Origin: Nothophaeocryptopus gaeumannii
Lineage: Eukaryota > Ascomycota > Dothideomycetes > Mycosphaerellales > Mycosphaerellaceae
Assembly: GCA_031771865.1 (NCBI GenBank)
Contig: JASISA010000042.1
Coordinates: 861,501-925,500 of the forward strand
Length of the DNA stretch: 64,000 bases
Direction of reading: 5' to 3'
Positions 9,710 through 20,861 of this stretch are shown in pieces. Each line of letters starts with the position of its first letter. Positions within the stretch are counted from its first letter, which is position 1. Below the pieces are notes generated by a model. It worked only from the letters and a program-made list of their open reading frames with translations, was not told the origin of the DNA and did no database searches. A program made the translations under genes and the position numbers.

Positions 9710-11850
9710 ATGGGCTCCATCGGACAATCCAATGGCGATAGCCTCCCAGCTCTCCACACCTCAGCTGAAGACTTCCTCTCCCACGACTACGATTTCATCA
9801 TCTGCGGAGGCGGAACAGCGGGTCTCGTCGTTGCCGCCAGACTCACAGAAAACGAAGATGTCTCTGTCGGCGTATTGGAAGCAGGAACGAGCAAGCTCGG
9901 GGACATGCTTGTAAGCGAATGCGAATACCACCAATGCCCGTTGATTGTACAGGGCGATGAAGCTGACTGCTTCGGCCGTGTGATGATAGGTTGACTCTCC
10001 TGTGATGTTCATGCAAACCTTCAACAACCCGGACTATGATTGGGCATTCAAGACGGAACCACAATCGCATAACAAGAACCGAAGCCACCATATCCCCCGT
10101 GGTAAGGCTTTGGGTGGCAGCTCTGCGATCAACTACATGATGTACGTGCGCGGATCACTTCAGGACTATGATGACTGGGCGATCATTGCGAACGATAAAG
10201 GCTGGAATGCGGAGGAAATGATGAAGTACATGCGGAAGCATCAGACTCTGGAGCCGATCTCTAATTCCGTGACCGAACGCTCCACGATGCCTTTCGTTGG
10301 CGAGTACCATGGCACATCGGGACCTGCGAAGACCAGCTTTAATGACTGGAGATTGCCGATTGAGGATGATTTCATCAAGGCTTGTGATGAGGCTTGTGGA
10401 TTGACGAAGAAGCCGAAGGATCCCTGGAGTGGAGATCATATCGTGAGTACATCTTCTCATTACCTGAGCATGTCTCATGATGGCTCAATGCGCTGGGATC
10501 AGCTCTCGTCAAGCTCGTTCTATACGGATGCTCAGAGTCAAGACTAATTTGCATATCTCCTAGGGTTTCTACAATACCCTGGGCCTCGTCGCTCGCTCCG
10601 GACCGAATAAGGGAATGCGTAGCTATGCTGCTCGAGGATACTTCGCTGCAAATGCCCATCGACCCAACCTTCACGTCTTGACTTCTGCTGTTTTGCAGAG
10701 GATTGAGCTTGATGGTGATATGGCTACGGGTGTGACTTTTCAGCATGGCGGAAAGGAGCACACAGTGGGTGCGAAGAAGGAGGTTCTCGTTGCTGGTGGA
10801 GCTATTCAAAGCCCTCAGATCCTCGAGTTGAGTGGTATCGGTAATCCCGAAGTCTTGAGAAAGGCAGGCGTTGAGCCGAAGATTGAGAACAAGGCGGTAG
10901 GAGAGAACTTCCAGGACCACGTCATGACGGTAAGATGTACGAGAGTCAATATAGAAGATGGCCACTGATCAGACGTACAGGTCGGGGGCTGGAGCGTCAA
11001 CAAAGACGTCGGCACTCTCGAAGGAATTCATGATCCGGCCGTGATGGAAGCCGCTCAAAAGCAACTCGTCGAAACCGGCGGCGGCCCCTTGACATCAGTC
11101 TGCACGATGCAAGGCTTCTTCCCTTACAAGAAGTTCGCCACCGAGTCCGAGCTCTCCACGGTCATCAAGAACGTCGAAGCTGAGATCCCCAACCTCACTC
11201 CGTACCAGCAGAAACAATACAAGCAGACGATCGCTCATCTGAAGGACGATAAATCGGCCAACCTGCAAGTCGTGCTTGTACCGTCGTCATTCGGCGGCAT
11301 TGAGGGTGTGGAAGACCAGTCGAAGATCTTCCCTCCGCCAAACCCCTCTGCTCCTGGTGGCATATCCGCCGCCCTTTGCCTACAGTACCCACTTTCCCGC
11401 GGCTCAGTCCACATCAAGACCAACAATGTCTCCGACCACCCCGCTGTCGACCCGGCTTTCCTCAAGAATGAAGCTGATGCGGATGTCCTCGCGACGGGAA
11501 TGAAGATTCTCGGTAAAGCCGAGAAATCCAAACATCTCACCGATAAGATCACCAAGCGTCAGTGGCCAGCACCAGACAAAGACATGAGCAACACCGAGCA
11601 GATGAAGGAATATGTACATGAGATGTGTCTGTCAGAATACCATGCTTGCGGGTCTGTCGCTATGGGAGACGCCGTGGATACGAGATTGAAGGTTATGGGG
11701 ACGAAGAATATTCGTGTCATTGATGCGAGTATCTTCCCGAATCACGTGAGTGGGAATATCGTGAGTAGTGTTTATGCGGTTGCGGAGAAAGCGGCGGATT
11801 TGATCAAGGAGGATTGGCAGTATGGCGCTTTGAAGGCTGTGGCTGTGTAG
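9710..11850 (+). CDS. GMC-family FAD oxidoreductase (alcohol/aryl-alcohol oxidase or choline dehydrogenase type), intracellular
   Basis: Exons 9710-9910, 9990-10442, 10564-10929 and 10981-11850 give 629 residues. The FAD-binding GGGTAG motif is at residues 33-38, with LEAG near 58. The GMC signature [19 protein letters not shown] follows, and the second signature lies in exon 3 ([16 protein letters not shown]). Active-site candidates are His561 in [10 protein letters not shown] and Asn594/His595 in PNHVSG. GMC enzymes oxidise alcohols or sugars with FAD and pass electrons to oxygen (giving H2O2) or to another acceptor; the substrate is not readable here. There is no signal peptide and no C-terminal SKL-type peroxisomal signal. 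ATG 9710 is preferred over an in-frame ATG at 9659 because the latter adds a poorly conserved leader. Confidence 0.88.
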
Positions 11851-12371
11851 GAGCTGATGAGTTCGGGTCTGTAAAATTTGTGTAGTTCAACGTTGGTCTA
11901 GCTCTGTAGTTGAGCGTGTCTAGTTGATCAAGCGAGTTGTCATCGTCGTTTGCACAGACCATCTATACAAGAAACGTACTCCTGACAACAGCGGAGTCCA
12001 TCGTCAGCGATGCTAACAATATCTGGGAAAGCAGCATAGTCTCTAAAGCGTACTCTCGATTCATTTTCTTCTATGATTTTCGACGCGGTGAGTGCCGTCG
12101 CTCGCAGAAAATTCACGTGATCGCTAAGCGCCGTCCTGGAACATGTAACATGCAGGCGTGCGGCGCTATAAGCCGGCATGTCGAATGGAACGACTCTCGT
12201 CCACCCATTCCCAGCAGCTCTGACCCGTAAATATGCTGCCTGTAAGGGCCTTCCCCACCGAGGCGCGAAAGTCTGCTGCACCATGTAGAAAGCTCAGCCA
12301 CGGTAAGGTAGCGATGAGAATCGTCCTTCTGGGTTGGCACGTATGCAGCGATCTCAACATTGTAGCTAAGC
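11851..12371. other. Intergenic spacer
   Basis: About 520 bp between the GMC gene and the DUF6594 gene. It contains only short unsupported frames and probably holds the 3' untranslated region of the first and the promoter of the second. Confidence 0.5.
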
Positions 12372-13648
12372 ATGTCGATGTCTACCAGTTCCACTGCAGT
12401 TGATGATATCTCCGCCTTGGAGCGAGGAGAATCTGGACCATCTGCAGAGAAGAGGTCGTATATCGTCGACGACACTGGAGATGGCTCTGTGGAGGTAAGT
12501 GAGTCCATGCCGCCGAGATTGAGAGTGATCGAGCTTTCTATTGACACTGCGCAGAGCGGAAGGTCTGGGGCCTCGTTCCAAAGGAAGCTTAGAGCGCTTT
12601 ACATGATGATGTCCTTTCGACGGAAGGATGACAGGGAAGCAACGCCAGATGCTGTAGGACAGGTGCTTGAGTATCTACGCCTTCAGAAGGAGACGAGAAA
12701 CCAAGAGTTGCGTACGACGAATTCTATCAGATAATGTAGCCAGGATGTTTCTGACTTCCATACAGCAGGCTATCCCGAATTTGCAACCTTTCTCGCAAGC
12801 GACGAGCGGCTGATGATGTGTCGACGCTTCGGATACCTCTCCACGCGCCTTCTTCTGGAAAGCAGGACGAAATGCGAGAGCTCGAGGACAAGCTCGAGCA
12901 ACTCGATCGCGCCGACGCGAGAAAAGTCGAGCCGGGCGAGGATCCAGGCATGTTCCAATGGAGGTTGACAAGACGACGGCGGCAAGACCCGGAAGAAAGC
13001 CGAAAGCGGCAGGAAATAATGGACGAGGTCTTGCAGAAGTACCAGGAGTACGACAAGCTGGTGTCCTCTGTGAAGCGAATGAACTGCCTGGAGAAGCCGC
13101 CTGAGCACGAGTACCAGAGTGTTCGAATGTTTGCTACCATGAGGAAGCCCCTGCGACCGACCGAGCTAGCGTGGGTGCTATCTATGAAGGAGGATCTCGT
13201 GACGTTAGCACCCCCGAGGCCGTATGCATCTATTGATGTGAGGATTGAGATGCTGGTCAATAGGATCCAGAACATGTTTGCTCCAGCGACAGGGTTCAGG
13301 GAATGGTTACAGAAGAATGCCGCGGCGGCTCGGCTATCAAGGTACGCTGTCTTAGTCTCGATCACCGCGTTGATCTGCACAATGTTCGTTGTGCCGATAT
13401 ACGCGTTGTCAAAAGTGGGCGACGATCTTGGGAGGAGCTTGGGTGTGGTGACGGCCTTTGGAGTGGCGCTCACTCTTGGACTGGCTTCGAGCAAGCTGGT
13501 GAAGCCGCATGAGGTCGTCAATTGTGCTGCAGCGTAAGCTCCAATGCTTCCGGACTACGAATGTGATTTGAGCTGATTTGTATACAGATACATGGCCGTA
13601 CTGGTAGTCTTCTTTGGAAGTGTTACGCCGTCTGCAGGTAAGATTTGA
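12372..13648 (+). pseudogene. DUF6594 membrane protein gene with an apparent frameshift
   Basis: I model exon 1 as 12372-12711, exon 2 as 12769-13533 and exon 3 as 13588-13648. Exon 1 encodes a Ser/Asp-rich disordered N-terminus. Exon 2 opens with the DUF6594 start (YPEFATFLASDERLM, then RRFGYLSTRLLL). Immediately after this, near 12851-12862, the conserved sequence continues in another frame (KQDEMRELEDKLEQLD). One base appears to be missing, and the conserved motif leaves no room for an intron. The rest is normal for the family: a charged helical region, then three hydrophobic helices ending in the AAYMAVLVVFFG-type segment and a stop at 13646. DUF6594 proteins are fungal membrane proteins of unknown function. 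A sequencing or assembly error is an equally possible cause. A shorter protein starting at Met 12872 would lack the N-terminal motif. Confidence 0.65.
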
Positions 13649-13715
13649 GAGCATCAGCAATGGATGATTAAGTAGCGAAATCTTCCTACTCCTGGCCGTC
13701 TCAACGAGTCTCGGC

Positions 13716-14732
13716 TCAGCCATGCATCACGATAGCCACATGCAGAAACCCATCTGTATATGCTGCTGCCCTTCCAAGATCATCCATTCGCGCAGCCAGC
13801 GGGACAGCCGCACCATGCAGGACGGGTCGAGCATAGATCGGACTTCGTCGACTCGGGAATATTGCAGGTAAGATGGTGTTCAGCGCTGTGCCCAAAGTCT
13901 GTGGCTGTTTCGAAGAAGTGTACAATGGGACAAGGGATTGCACCACTCTCAAATGTCCTGGTGTGGCTTCTTCCGGAATCTCTTCGGTTGCCTCTCTGCT
14001 GGCGGTGGTAGGAAGGTATATCTTGATCGGTACATGTCGTAGCTCCATCCCAGGAGGATTTAGTAGTTTGTTATTCACGACGTTGAAAAGCGGGAGGTTA
14101 TCTGCGTTCGTCAGCAACAACGATTAGGGTCCATTATGTTCCAACTTACGATCTTGAACTGCCCGCCAGAGGTTGTCAGAGTCATCTTTGCTCAGTAGCA
14201 TAACTGTCCTGGCGTTACCATTTCTGACAAAATCGGCTTCTTTGACCGAGTTGACGAAGGTGTCCTGCATCGCCCTACCTCCCGGATCTAGCGATATGAG
14301 TTGATCATCGGGAAAGTCCGAATAGTGTATCGTGAGCTTCCAAGGGATCGGTGCGATGCGCTTGTCTTCTTCAGTGGGAGCTGAGGATGAAGCTGGGTCT
14401 GCTAGCCCAGGGGGATTCAAATCTAATGGCTCTGCGCCAGAAAACAGATCGTACAATAGCCCAAGTGGATAGTGCCACTTCAGAGGGACGTCTTCAAAAG
14501 ACAGCCAAGCATCGTGGGCAGAGACTTCTGGGTTGATCAGGCTCGGCTGAAAGAAGTTGTGAAGTCTCGCGAGCAGGAACGCAAGGTACGATAGTCGCGG
14601 ATACTGCATGAAGTATGCCTCCGACTGATCGTATGTCCGACAATCTGATGCTGCCAGCTTGATCTCGAGAGCAAGCGAGCCGCTCCATATCTTTGATTGC
14701 AGGTTGGCGATAGCGCCCGCGGCAGGAGCCAT
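13716..14732 (-). CDS. ATG5: Autophagy protein 5 (Atg5)
   Basis: Exons (minus strand) 14732-14150 and 14101-13716 encode 322 residues, separated by a 48-bp intron with a CTGACG branch region. Atg5 is conjugated to Atg12. With Atg16 it forms the E3-like complex that directs Atg8 lipidation on growing autophagosomes. The sequence shows the typical start (IWSGSLALEI), the PRLSYLAFLLARLHNFF segment, WLSFEDVPLKWHYPLGLLYDLF, PWKLTIHYSDFP, and the SVKEADFVRNG segment that carries the conserved Lys expected to be the Atg12 attachment site. The C-terminal ubiquitin-like half contains HVPIKIYLP and VLHGAAVPL. ATG 14732 is chosen over an upstream in-frame ATG at 14861 because family members start at this point. 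It is divergent from EMC2, with 278 bp between the start codons. Confidence 0.95.
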
Positions 14733-15010
14733 CACCGCAGGCCAATATGGTGGAGGTGCTGCTCGCTGTGGCGTGAGGCGAGCATGATGATGGAAAGGTG
14801 AAGAAAGCCAGAGGAAGTCGATGCCTTTCCTTTGAAGTCGTTGAGGACCTGAGGCTGTCATGCGGCTCTCGGAAGAAGGCCGGCGGTCGGAACCTTGTCT
14901 TGAGCTTCACATGCACCAAGCGATTGGTCTTCCACTACATCTCTATCCTCTCACCATACCACCCCCATCTCGGCACCCCACTACCGTCGACCACCTCTCC
15001 TACAGCCAAG
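14733..15010. promoter_or_regulatory. Bidirectional promoter between ATG5 and EMC2
   Basis: Only 278 bp separate the two divergent start codons, so both promoters and leaders must share or overlap here. The last ~80 bases before EMC2 are C-rich and pyrimidine-biased (leader-like). The frame of EMC2 is open upstream to 14798, but the conserved protein starts at 15011. Confidence 0.6.
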
Positions 15011-16053
15011 ATGACCCATCTAATCCTCCTCCAACCGCCCACCGCCGCCAACTCCTTCACCCTCTCCCAAGCCGCTCCCGCCTACCTCAAAGCCAACACA
15101 TCGTGGTCCCTCCCCTGGCCCCTCTCCCTGTTCACCAATTCCGAATCGCAAGAAAAATGGCAAATCTACGAGAACATCCTCCTGGCTTGCCTGCGCACGG
15201 GAGACAACGCCTCCGCAAAACAATACCTCCAAGCCCTGACAACCCGCTTCGGACCTGAGAACGAGCGCGTAGCTGCCCTGCGTGGGATGTATGCGGAGGC
15301 GACAGCGAGCAATCAGAAGGAGTTGGAGGAGGTGATGAAGCATTATGAGGAAATATTGAAAGAGGATCCGAGCTGTTTCTCGATTCGCAAGAGACGGGTT
15401 GCGCTGCTGAAGAGTATGGGCAGGACGGGCGATGCGATTTCCGCTCTGACGAATTTGTTGGATACGAGTCCAACGGATGCGGAGGCTTGGGCAGAACTGG
15501 CAGATTTGTATTTGAGTCAGGGAATGTATGAGCAGGCGATTTTTTCACTGGAGGAGGTTTTGCTACTTACGCCGAATGCGTGGAATGTGCAGGCGAAGAT
15601 GGGAGAGGTGCTGTTTCTGAGTGCCGGGAAGGTGGATGGAGGGAATGCCGCCGACCAGTTGAAGGTGTTGAGTGAGAGTATGAGGAGGTTTTGTCGGAGT
15701 GTGGAGCTTTGTGACTTTTATTTGAGGGGTTATTATGGGTTGAAAGTGGTGAGTTTGTATACGAAGCATACTCTGTGCCATTGCTAAATAAATCGCAGAC
15801 CACGAGCCGCCTACTCGAAGTGCTCTCGAATAATAAGAAGTCACAGCAGTCTTCATCGGATCCTACAACCGGAGACCTGGCACCTCCATCCGTCGATTTG
15901 GTCAAGAAGCTTAACGAGCTCGCAACTGCGAAGCTGGCTGAGATAATTCGACGAAGCTCTTCAGGCGAGAAAGACTGGGACGGCTACAGTCCTGCCGAGA
16001 TTGCTGCTGCCCGAGACCTGCTCGACCGCGATGTGCAAAAGATCGCAAGATGA
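15011..16053 (+). CDS. EMC2: ER membrane protein complex subunit 2 (EMC2, TPR protein)
   Basis: Exons 15011-15748 and 15799-16053 encode 330 residues. EMC2 is the cytosolic scaffold subunit of the ER membrane complex, which inserts tail-anchored and multipass proteins into the ER membrane. The central region (about residues 50-250) is a series of tetratricopeptide helices. Typical segments are the DPSCFSIRKRRVALLKSMGR repeat, the AWAELADLYLSQGMYEQAIFSLEE repeat and the NWVQ-like NAWNVQAKMGEVLF repeat. The C-terminal exon is helical and charged. There is no signal peptide or membrane helix, as expected for EMC2. The intron is 50 bp. The 3' end faces the J-domain gene, 94 bp away. Confidence 0.9.
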
Positions 16054-16147
16054 TCGTCTCCTGTCTTCCATTTGACTGTCGTGGTATCTAGCTATGAACA
16101 CGCAAACCCACACAACGCCGCATTACATCACATCGTCCACTTGGCAT

Positions 16148-16987
16148 CTAAGAGATCGCATGAGCGAACACCTTCTGCGCTAACTCGGACAACAGCCTCA
16201 TCTTCTCCGGCTGTTCCAATTCTTGGAAGACAGAATACACACTCTTGCCCCGCTTGTCTCTGATCGCACCAAGCCTGTTGCCTGCAACAGCACCTGCCAC
16301 TGCTCCTGGGAAATTGGCCACGATGAAACCCATGGCGCCTCCACTGACACCTCCCACAATCGACCAGAACACCTTATTGGGCGTATTGTCTCCCTCCGCC
16401 ATACCCTGTTCACGCATCATCTCTTCAAACACCGACCCGAATTGCTCGTTACTATACCGATTCGCATCATCCTCGTTCTTCGCCTGCCCGCCGAAACCGA
16501 AGGCCGACCATGGAAAGCCGCCTGGCATTGTGCCTGGCTCTGGACGTGGTATCTCCTCTTCTTCTGGATCTGGCGCGTTCGCGGCTCCGCCTGAGCGTGT
16601 GTTGCGACCTCCTGAGCTGTTGGGGAAGCCGTGGAACTGGTTACGTGTCACGTCGTAATCGCGTTTGCGGCTGGGGTCGGAGAGGGTGTAGTAAGCATCA
16701 TTGATCTGTTGGAATTTCTTCGTGCGTGTTGCACGGTCGGGTGAGTCGGCGGGGACGCGGTCGGGGTGGTGTTTGAGGGCTTGTCTAGTAGGCACTGTTA
16801 GTGGGCTGTATAACAGACATGGAATTGTATTTGTCCTTCGCATACTTTTTGTAGGCATCTCGGATCTGCTGCTGCGTCGCTTTGGAGTCAAGCTCCAGTG
16901 CTGCATAGTAGTCGACCGGAGGAGCTGGTTCGCGTGTAAGTTGATGGAGTGTGATGTGGTAAGTTTGCGCATAGCCTTACCAGACAT
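16148..16987 (-). CDS. J-domain (DnaJ/Hsp40) protein with C-terminal hydrophobic segment
   Basis: Exons (minus) 16987-16981 (7 bases only), 16924-16846 and 16784-16148 encode 240 residues. The J domain occupies residues ~6-75 and keeps the catalytic HPD at residues 35-37, so it should stimulate an Hsp70 ATPase. A Gly/Pro/Glu-rich linker follows. Then comes a Gly/Ala-rich hydrophobic stretch of about 40 residues (VFWSIVGGVSGGAMGFIVANF and onward) that could anchor in a membrane, and a charged C-terminal helix. The tiny first exon was placed by its GTAAGG donor and by the in-frame join to the DYYAALELD motif; a model that omits it would miss the start. Specific cellular role not determined. A CRE-like TGACGTC core lies about 160 bp upstream. 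Confidence 0.85.
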   Translation of the reverse strand: MSGKAMRKLTTSHSINLHANQLLRSTTMQHWSLTPKRRSSRSEMPTKSMRRTNTIPCLLYSPLTVPTRQALKHHPDRVPADSPDRATRTKKFQQINDAYYTLSDPSRKRDYDVTRNQFHGFPNSSGGRNTRSGGAANAPDPEEEEIPRPEPGTMPGGFPWSAFGFGGQAKNEDDANRYSNEQFGSVFEEMMREQGMAEGDNTPNKVFWSIVGGVSGGAMGFIVANFPGAVAGAVAGNRLGAIRDKRGKSVYSVFQELEQPEKMRLLSELAQKVFAHAIS

Positions 16988-18120
16988 GGTCGCTCAGTGC
17001 TGGTCTCTGGGCAGGTATTAAACTTAGGTCTTGAACAATTAGAGATCTGAACGTGCGTTCGATAAGTCGTGCGACGCAGCTTTTCGGCTTGTAGGCTGTT
17101 CCTAGTTGCGTGCACAGTTGGTCTTCTGCGAGCTTCACATGCGAGCGACGTCATCGCGTGTCAAAGCAGGCAGGGATCTTTGGCTTGGCGGGGTTTTGGC
17201 TGCACGACCTCACGTCGACTTCTGCGGTGCACTTCCGGGCATCAACGCAGCACACTGAAGTGGCACAATCGCAGCATGATGAGGGCATTGCAAACACCTG
17301 TGATATCGTTGGGCAGCCATGCTCACTTTCAAGGACCAACCTGATTGCCGATCCAAGCACCAAGCAAAAGACGTCAACTCGGGCGTGTCCATGCATGCAG
17401 CGTTAATTGAGCGAAACAGCAGGAATGCTGTGCTCGAGCTCTTCGCAAATCACAAGAAAATTGCTCTCAGGGGCAGCATACGGAGCAGCATAAGGATCTA
17501 CCAGACTTCGACCCAACGCTCTCCTGCATGGCTTCACCTCCGACGGAACCAAAGACTTGCATCCCCGGATGCGAGCTTCATCTACCATAGAACGCGCCGC
17601 GGCGACGGGCGATACGGCGAATGTCGGTAATTGAAGACGAGCGGTGCTCCCTCGCTTCGCCAATCCCTTTCAAGTCGGCTGGCGGAAGACTGGTTGCGCC
17701 GTCTGGTTGCTTCCGGACGAGTTGAGGGCATTGCTGCTCTGTGAGTGGACGTTTGGACTCTGCAGAGCCCGGAAAGTGTCAATTGGGCGGAAGAGACACA
17801 TCTTTCACCGAGAATGTTCCCTTTCTGACCGGCACTTGCCTTCTTGAGGAAGACGTCCACTTAAACTTGATGCTTGGCCCGTATTAACCATGATGGTTGC
17901 AGACTTTTAGCATGTTACCAGAATATGCTTTTAGGCTCTCAGTCACGATTACCAAACTTTGCTCTTGTTGATACTTGAAGGACGATGAAGCAGCCTTCGC
18001 CTTCCAAGGGACTGCGCCGGTTGAGAGCTCGTTAAGGTTTCGAGAGCGAGCTCGCCACGCTTTAGGAAGTGTTTCAAGCGTCCCGATTTGCGTCCTGATA
18101 GCATAGCCTTGCTGTGAGAT

Positions 18121-18309
18121 CTAAGCTTCGTGCTTGCCGCCGTTCTTGTCAAATTGCATATCGTGATGTTTGAAAATGTCTTCGTCGGTATCGCCCTTGA
18201 TCTCTGAGAATCTCCACATCGAAGCAAAGCCGGTCGGTGGCGTGAGGCCCGTAATGGGCATGTCAGGACGAATTGATATCGGGCTGCATTGCTCATGCGA
18301 GCAATACAT
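18121..18309 (-). CDS. Possible 3' exon of an unrecognised gene (weak)
   Basis: A 62-codon minus-strand frame ending at 18121. Its C-terminal ~45 residues look protein-like: a Pro-rich start, then an aromatic/acidic stretch (FASMWRFSEIKGDTDEDIF), then a His/Lys/Asp-rich end. An AG usable as a splice acceptor lies just upstream, at about 18283. Further minus-strand frames at 18350-18580 and 18656-18841 could be earlier exons, but I could not join them convincingly. No family recognised. Confidence 0.2.
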   Translation of the reverse strand: MYCSHEQCSPISIRPDMPITGLTPPTGFASMWRFSEIKGDTDEDIFKHHDMQFDKNGGKHEA

Positions 18310-19835
18310 TTACGAGACCCAGAAACTGTGATTGTAGCATTCGACGTTGTCAAAGACCCATAGTCAAGCCTTCATGACCTTGTACCTTCCCTTGATGGTT
18401 CCTAAGTGGGGACATTGCTCGAGGTATGAGCACGATCGACTGACCAGGGCTTTCCGTTATCCCGGAATGATATCCGGTACTCTGGCTCCATCGTTGCTGG
18501 CTTGAGTAAATGAATGCGCGAAATTGGGTGGCTTCCTTGAGTTTGAACGCTTTACAGTTCCTGTTCAATCTTCGTGCCATGTCTAGTTTCAGCGGAGGTC
18601 AAGATGTGAGCCAGTGGATGTCGTCGGTAGAGTGTAAAGCAGATTTGCGATACGATCATGACCGGTATCTTGCGAATTTGGCGTCTGTACGGGTTACAGC
18701 GTCCGCTTGAATTGAATTCTGCTTGCCAACATGATGCAAGGGTGTAACGACCAGATCATATCTCGTATCTTCGGTCTTCGTGGTCGTTGTCTGTTCCCGA
18801 GCTGCAGGAGTCGCGCCTAAGTATGTTACATGTGCTGTCAATGCAGGAAATCTCGAAGTATGGGCTTCGTCAGATTAGATTGTCAGCCATGGCGACATTT
18901 GCCTCTCTAATGTCCTTGCTTGCTCAACCTAACAAAGATTGCTGGGCAGTACAGCTTGGCCAAGGTCGCTCAACAGCCACTGATACTCTGTGCATTAATG
19001 TTTCATTCCAACTCCACTCTTGACAGCGAAATGCGTTACACTGCGTTTGAGCAGCATTTCGGAAGACGCAGTCCAATCGCCTGGTTACACGACTACGGCG
19101 TTATCGACATCAGACCGCCTCTCAAGCCGTTCTTGAGTAGCACGGGAGTGGTAGTGTAGAGCACGCGAGGGCGTGCTGTCGTCTCACCCGCTGCGTGAGA
19201 AGCGCTCACAAAATCTCGAGCTCCTGGTATTTCGGGTTCCATTCCGCATTCACGAATACGCCAATGCAGTTGCTGGGGTTCTCCCTAGCCGTAGACAAAT
19301 CTTTTGCGGTTGCATCCGTGATTCCACTCAGCGGATGCCCGCGAACAGACTGAACGCCGAAAATCTAGCTTGGCTTCAAGCAGGTCCCTGAAAGCAGACG
19401 ATGAGGCTGAATTAGAGTCTCCCAAGACCGCGTATCGAGTATCTTGAGCGCCATGTTGCTGGAGCGCCGGCCACTTTCCGGAGTACCGGGTTGGAAATGT
19501 CGTCGACGGTCCGGCAGAGATCGTCTAGACGCAGCACCAACAGCCGAGCAAATAGGCGGCGGGCCCTGTCACTTTTCGTCATTCAATGGTACGGCGGGCG
19601 ACTGGCAGACTGCCACTGCGCTGCGCTGCACTGAGGCTTGCTAGCTGCAGAGAGGGCGCGACACACGGCGACAACGATGTGCAGCGCGAATAGGACAGCG
19701 TCTATTGCATAGCCGCAGTCCACATGTGCGCATACATCCCAAGGTGAGGTCTGCAGGCACAGCAATTTGTTTTCGCCGCGGAGAGCGGGTGTCAGGATCC
19801 GCGTCCTTCGTGGGTCCCAGCAGCATGGTTCAGGT

Positions 19836-20490
19836 TCAGGTTACAATGCTTGTCGCAGCTCGACAACGTGCATGCATTCGCCTAGGGTCTGCCATCGGCC
19901 CCCATTCGCCATGCTCAATCGCCGTCGGTCTGGTACTGTAGCTGCGCAACATCTCGAGTAGTTCGGACGTCGTGTTGATCGCAACGACTCCACCACCGCG
20001 ACCGCAGGACGGCAGCAGATCTACTAGTTCCTGGCAAAGCTGGAACCAGAAACGGCCGTGTAGAATTGACCGCCAAATATCAACCAGGCGTGCCAACCCT
20101 GCTGCTGCATGCTCTGCTCTGTAGGCTGCCTTCCCTTCCATCACACCTCCACACTCCTCCTTAGTGCTACTACTCCACACATCCCCACTTGCATACTGCG
20201 CCAGCAGCATCGCAGCCCAAGGCGACACGAGCCCGCCGCGCCGGACTCGTAGACAAGAGGCCTACAGAAGCGTCCGCCACACCACGAGACCACGACAGCC
20301 GCTCACGTAGTAGCACCACCGACGACCAGTACTCGACACTCCACGATCGTTGACCAGCCCTCACACTCCAACTGCCATCGACGTGGTACAAGTCTTCCAG
20401 GCATATCCCTGCCGCAGCCCTGTACCACTTCGCAATCAACAACCTGTCACCACGCTGCGTCCGCGCCTCGACGCCTGACGAAGGGCTCAT
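19836..20490 (-). CDS. Possible divergent gene upstream of velB (weak, two overlapping frames)
   Basis: Two minus-strand frames, 20490-20170 (106 codons) and 20228-19836 (130 codons), overlap by about 60 bp and together could form one protein if an intron or frameshift joins them. The second has a plausible helical core (ARLVDIWRSILHGRFWFQL, then CQELVDLLPSC). No domain recognised, and the GC-rich composition makes chance frames likely. Confidence 0.2.
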
Positions 20491-20861
20491 AGGCTCATAT
20501 CACATATCCTCCGATGCCCCACGTCGCGGGCCACGAGACGCATCTGCAGAAAATCGAACTCTCTCTCTCAGGCGATTGCTGCGAGGGCGCATGAGCAAGG
20601 GAAAAAGCACACTGGTATAGTAAGCGCGTGGTCCAGCATTGCTATTCGAGAGTCTAATCCGAATACCTGGGTCCATCTTAAACCCAAATATCAACCCCTC
20701 CCGCGTCGTCTTGCTGCTCCTGCCAGCTTGATCTTCTTCACCCTGCGCCAGCTGTAGTCCGCTCTCACTCGAGTCGTTCTTTCCAGAGTCGCTATCCTTT
20801 GCCCGCCTGCAACTCCCCGCACCGAGTACAACGACCGGCCAGCATTCGACTTCTTTCGAGG

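Larger units (their letters stand above)
16988..20861. other. Long gene-poor region upstream of velB
   Basis: About 3.9 kb. No frame shows a recognisable domain. Two weak candidates are listed separately (minus-strand frames at 18121-18309 and 19836-20490). The right-hand ~350 bp should be the velB promoter and leader. I saw no terminal repeats, transposase or reverse transcriptase motifs. The region could hold long leaders, non-coding RNAs or decayed sequence. Confidence 0.4.

Noticed and set aside
12727..13521. 264-codon minus-strand ORF
   Set aside because: It is antisense to the conserved DUF6594 region, whose membrane-helix motifs read correctly on the plus strand.
14798..15010. N-terminal extension of EMC2 to an upstream ATG at 14798
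   Set aside because: The extra 71 residues show no conservation-like pattern and would leave almost no ATG5/EMC2 promoter; family proteins start at the MTHLILLQ position.
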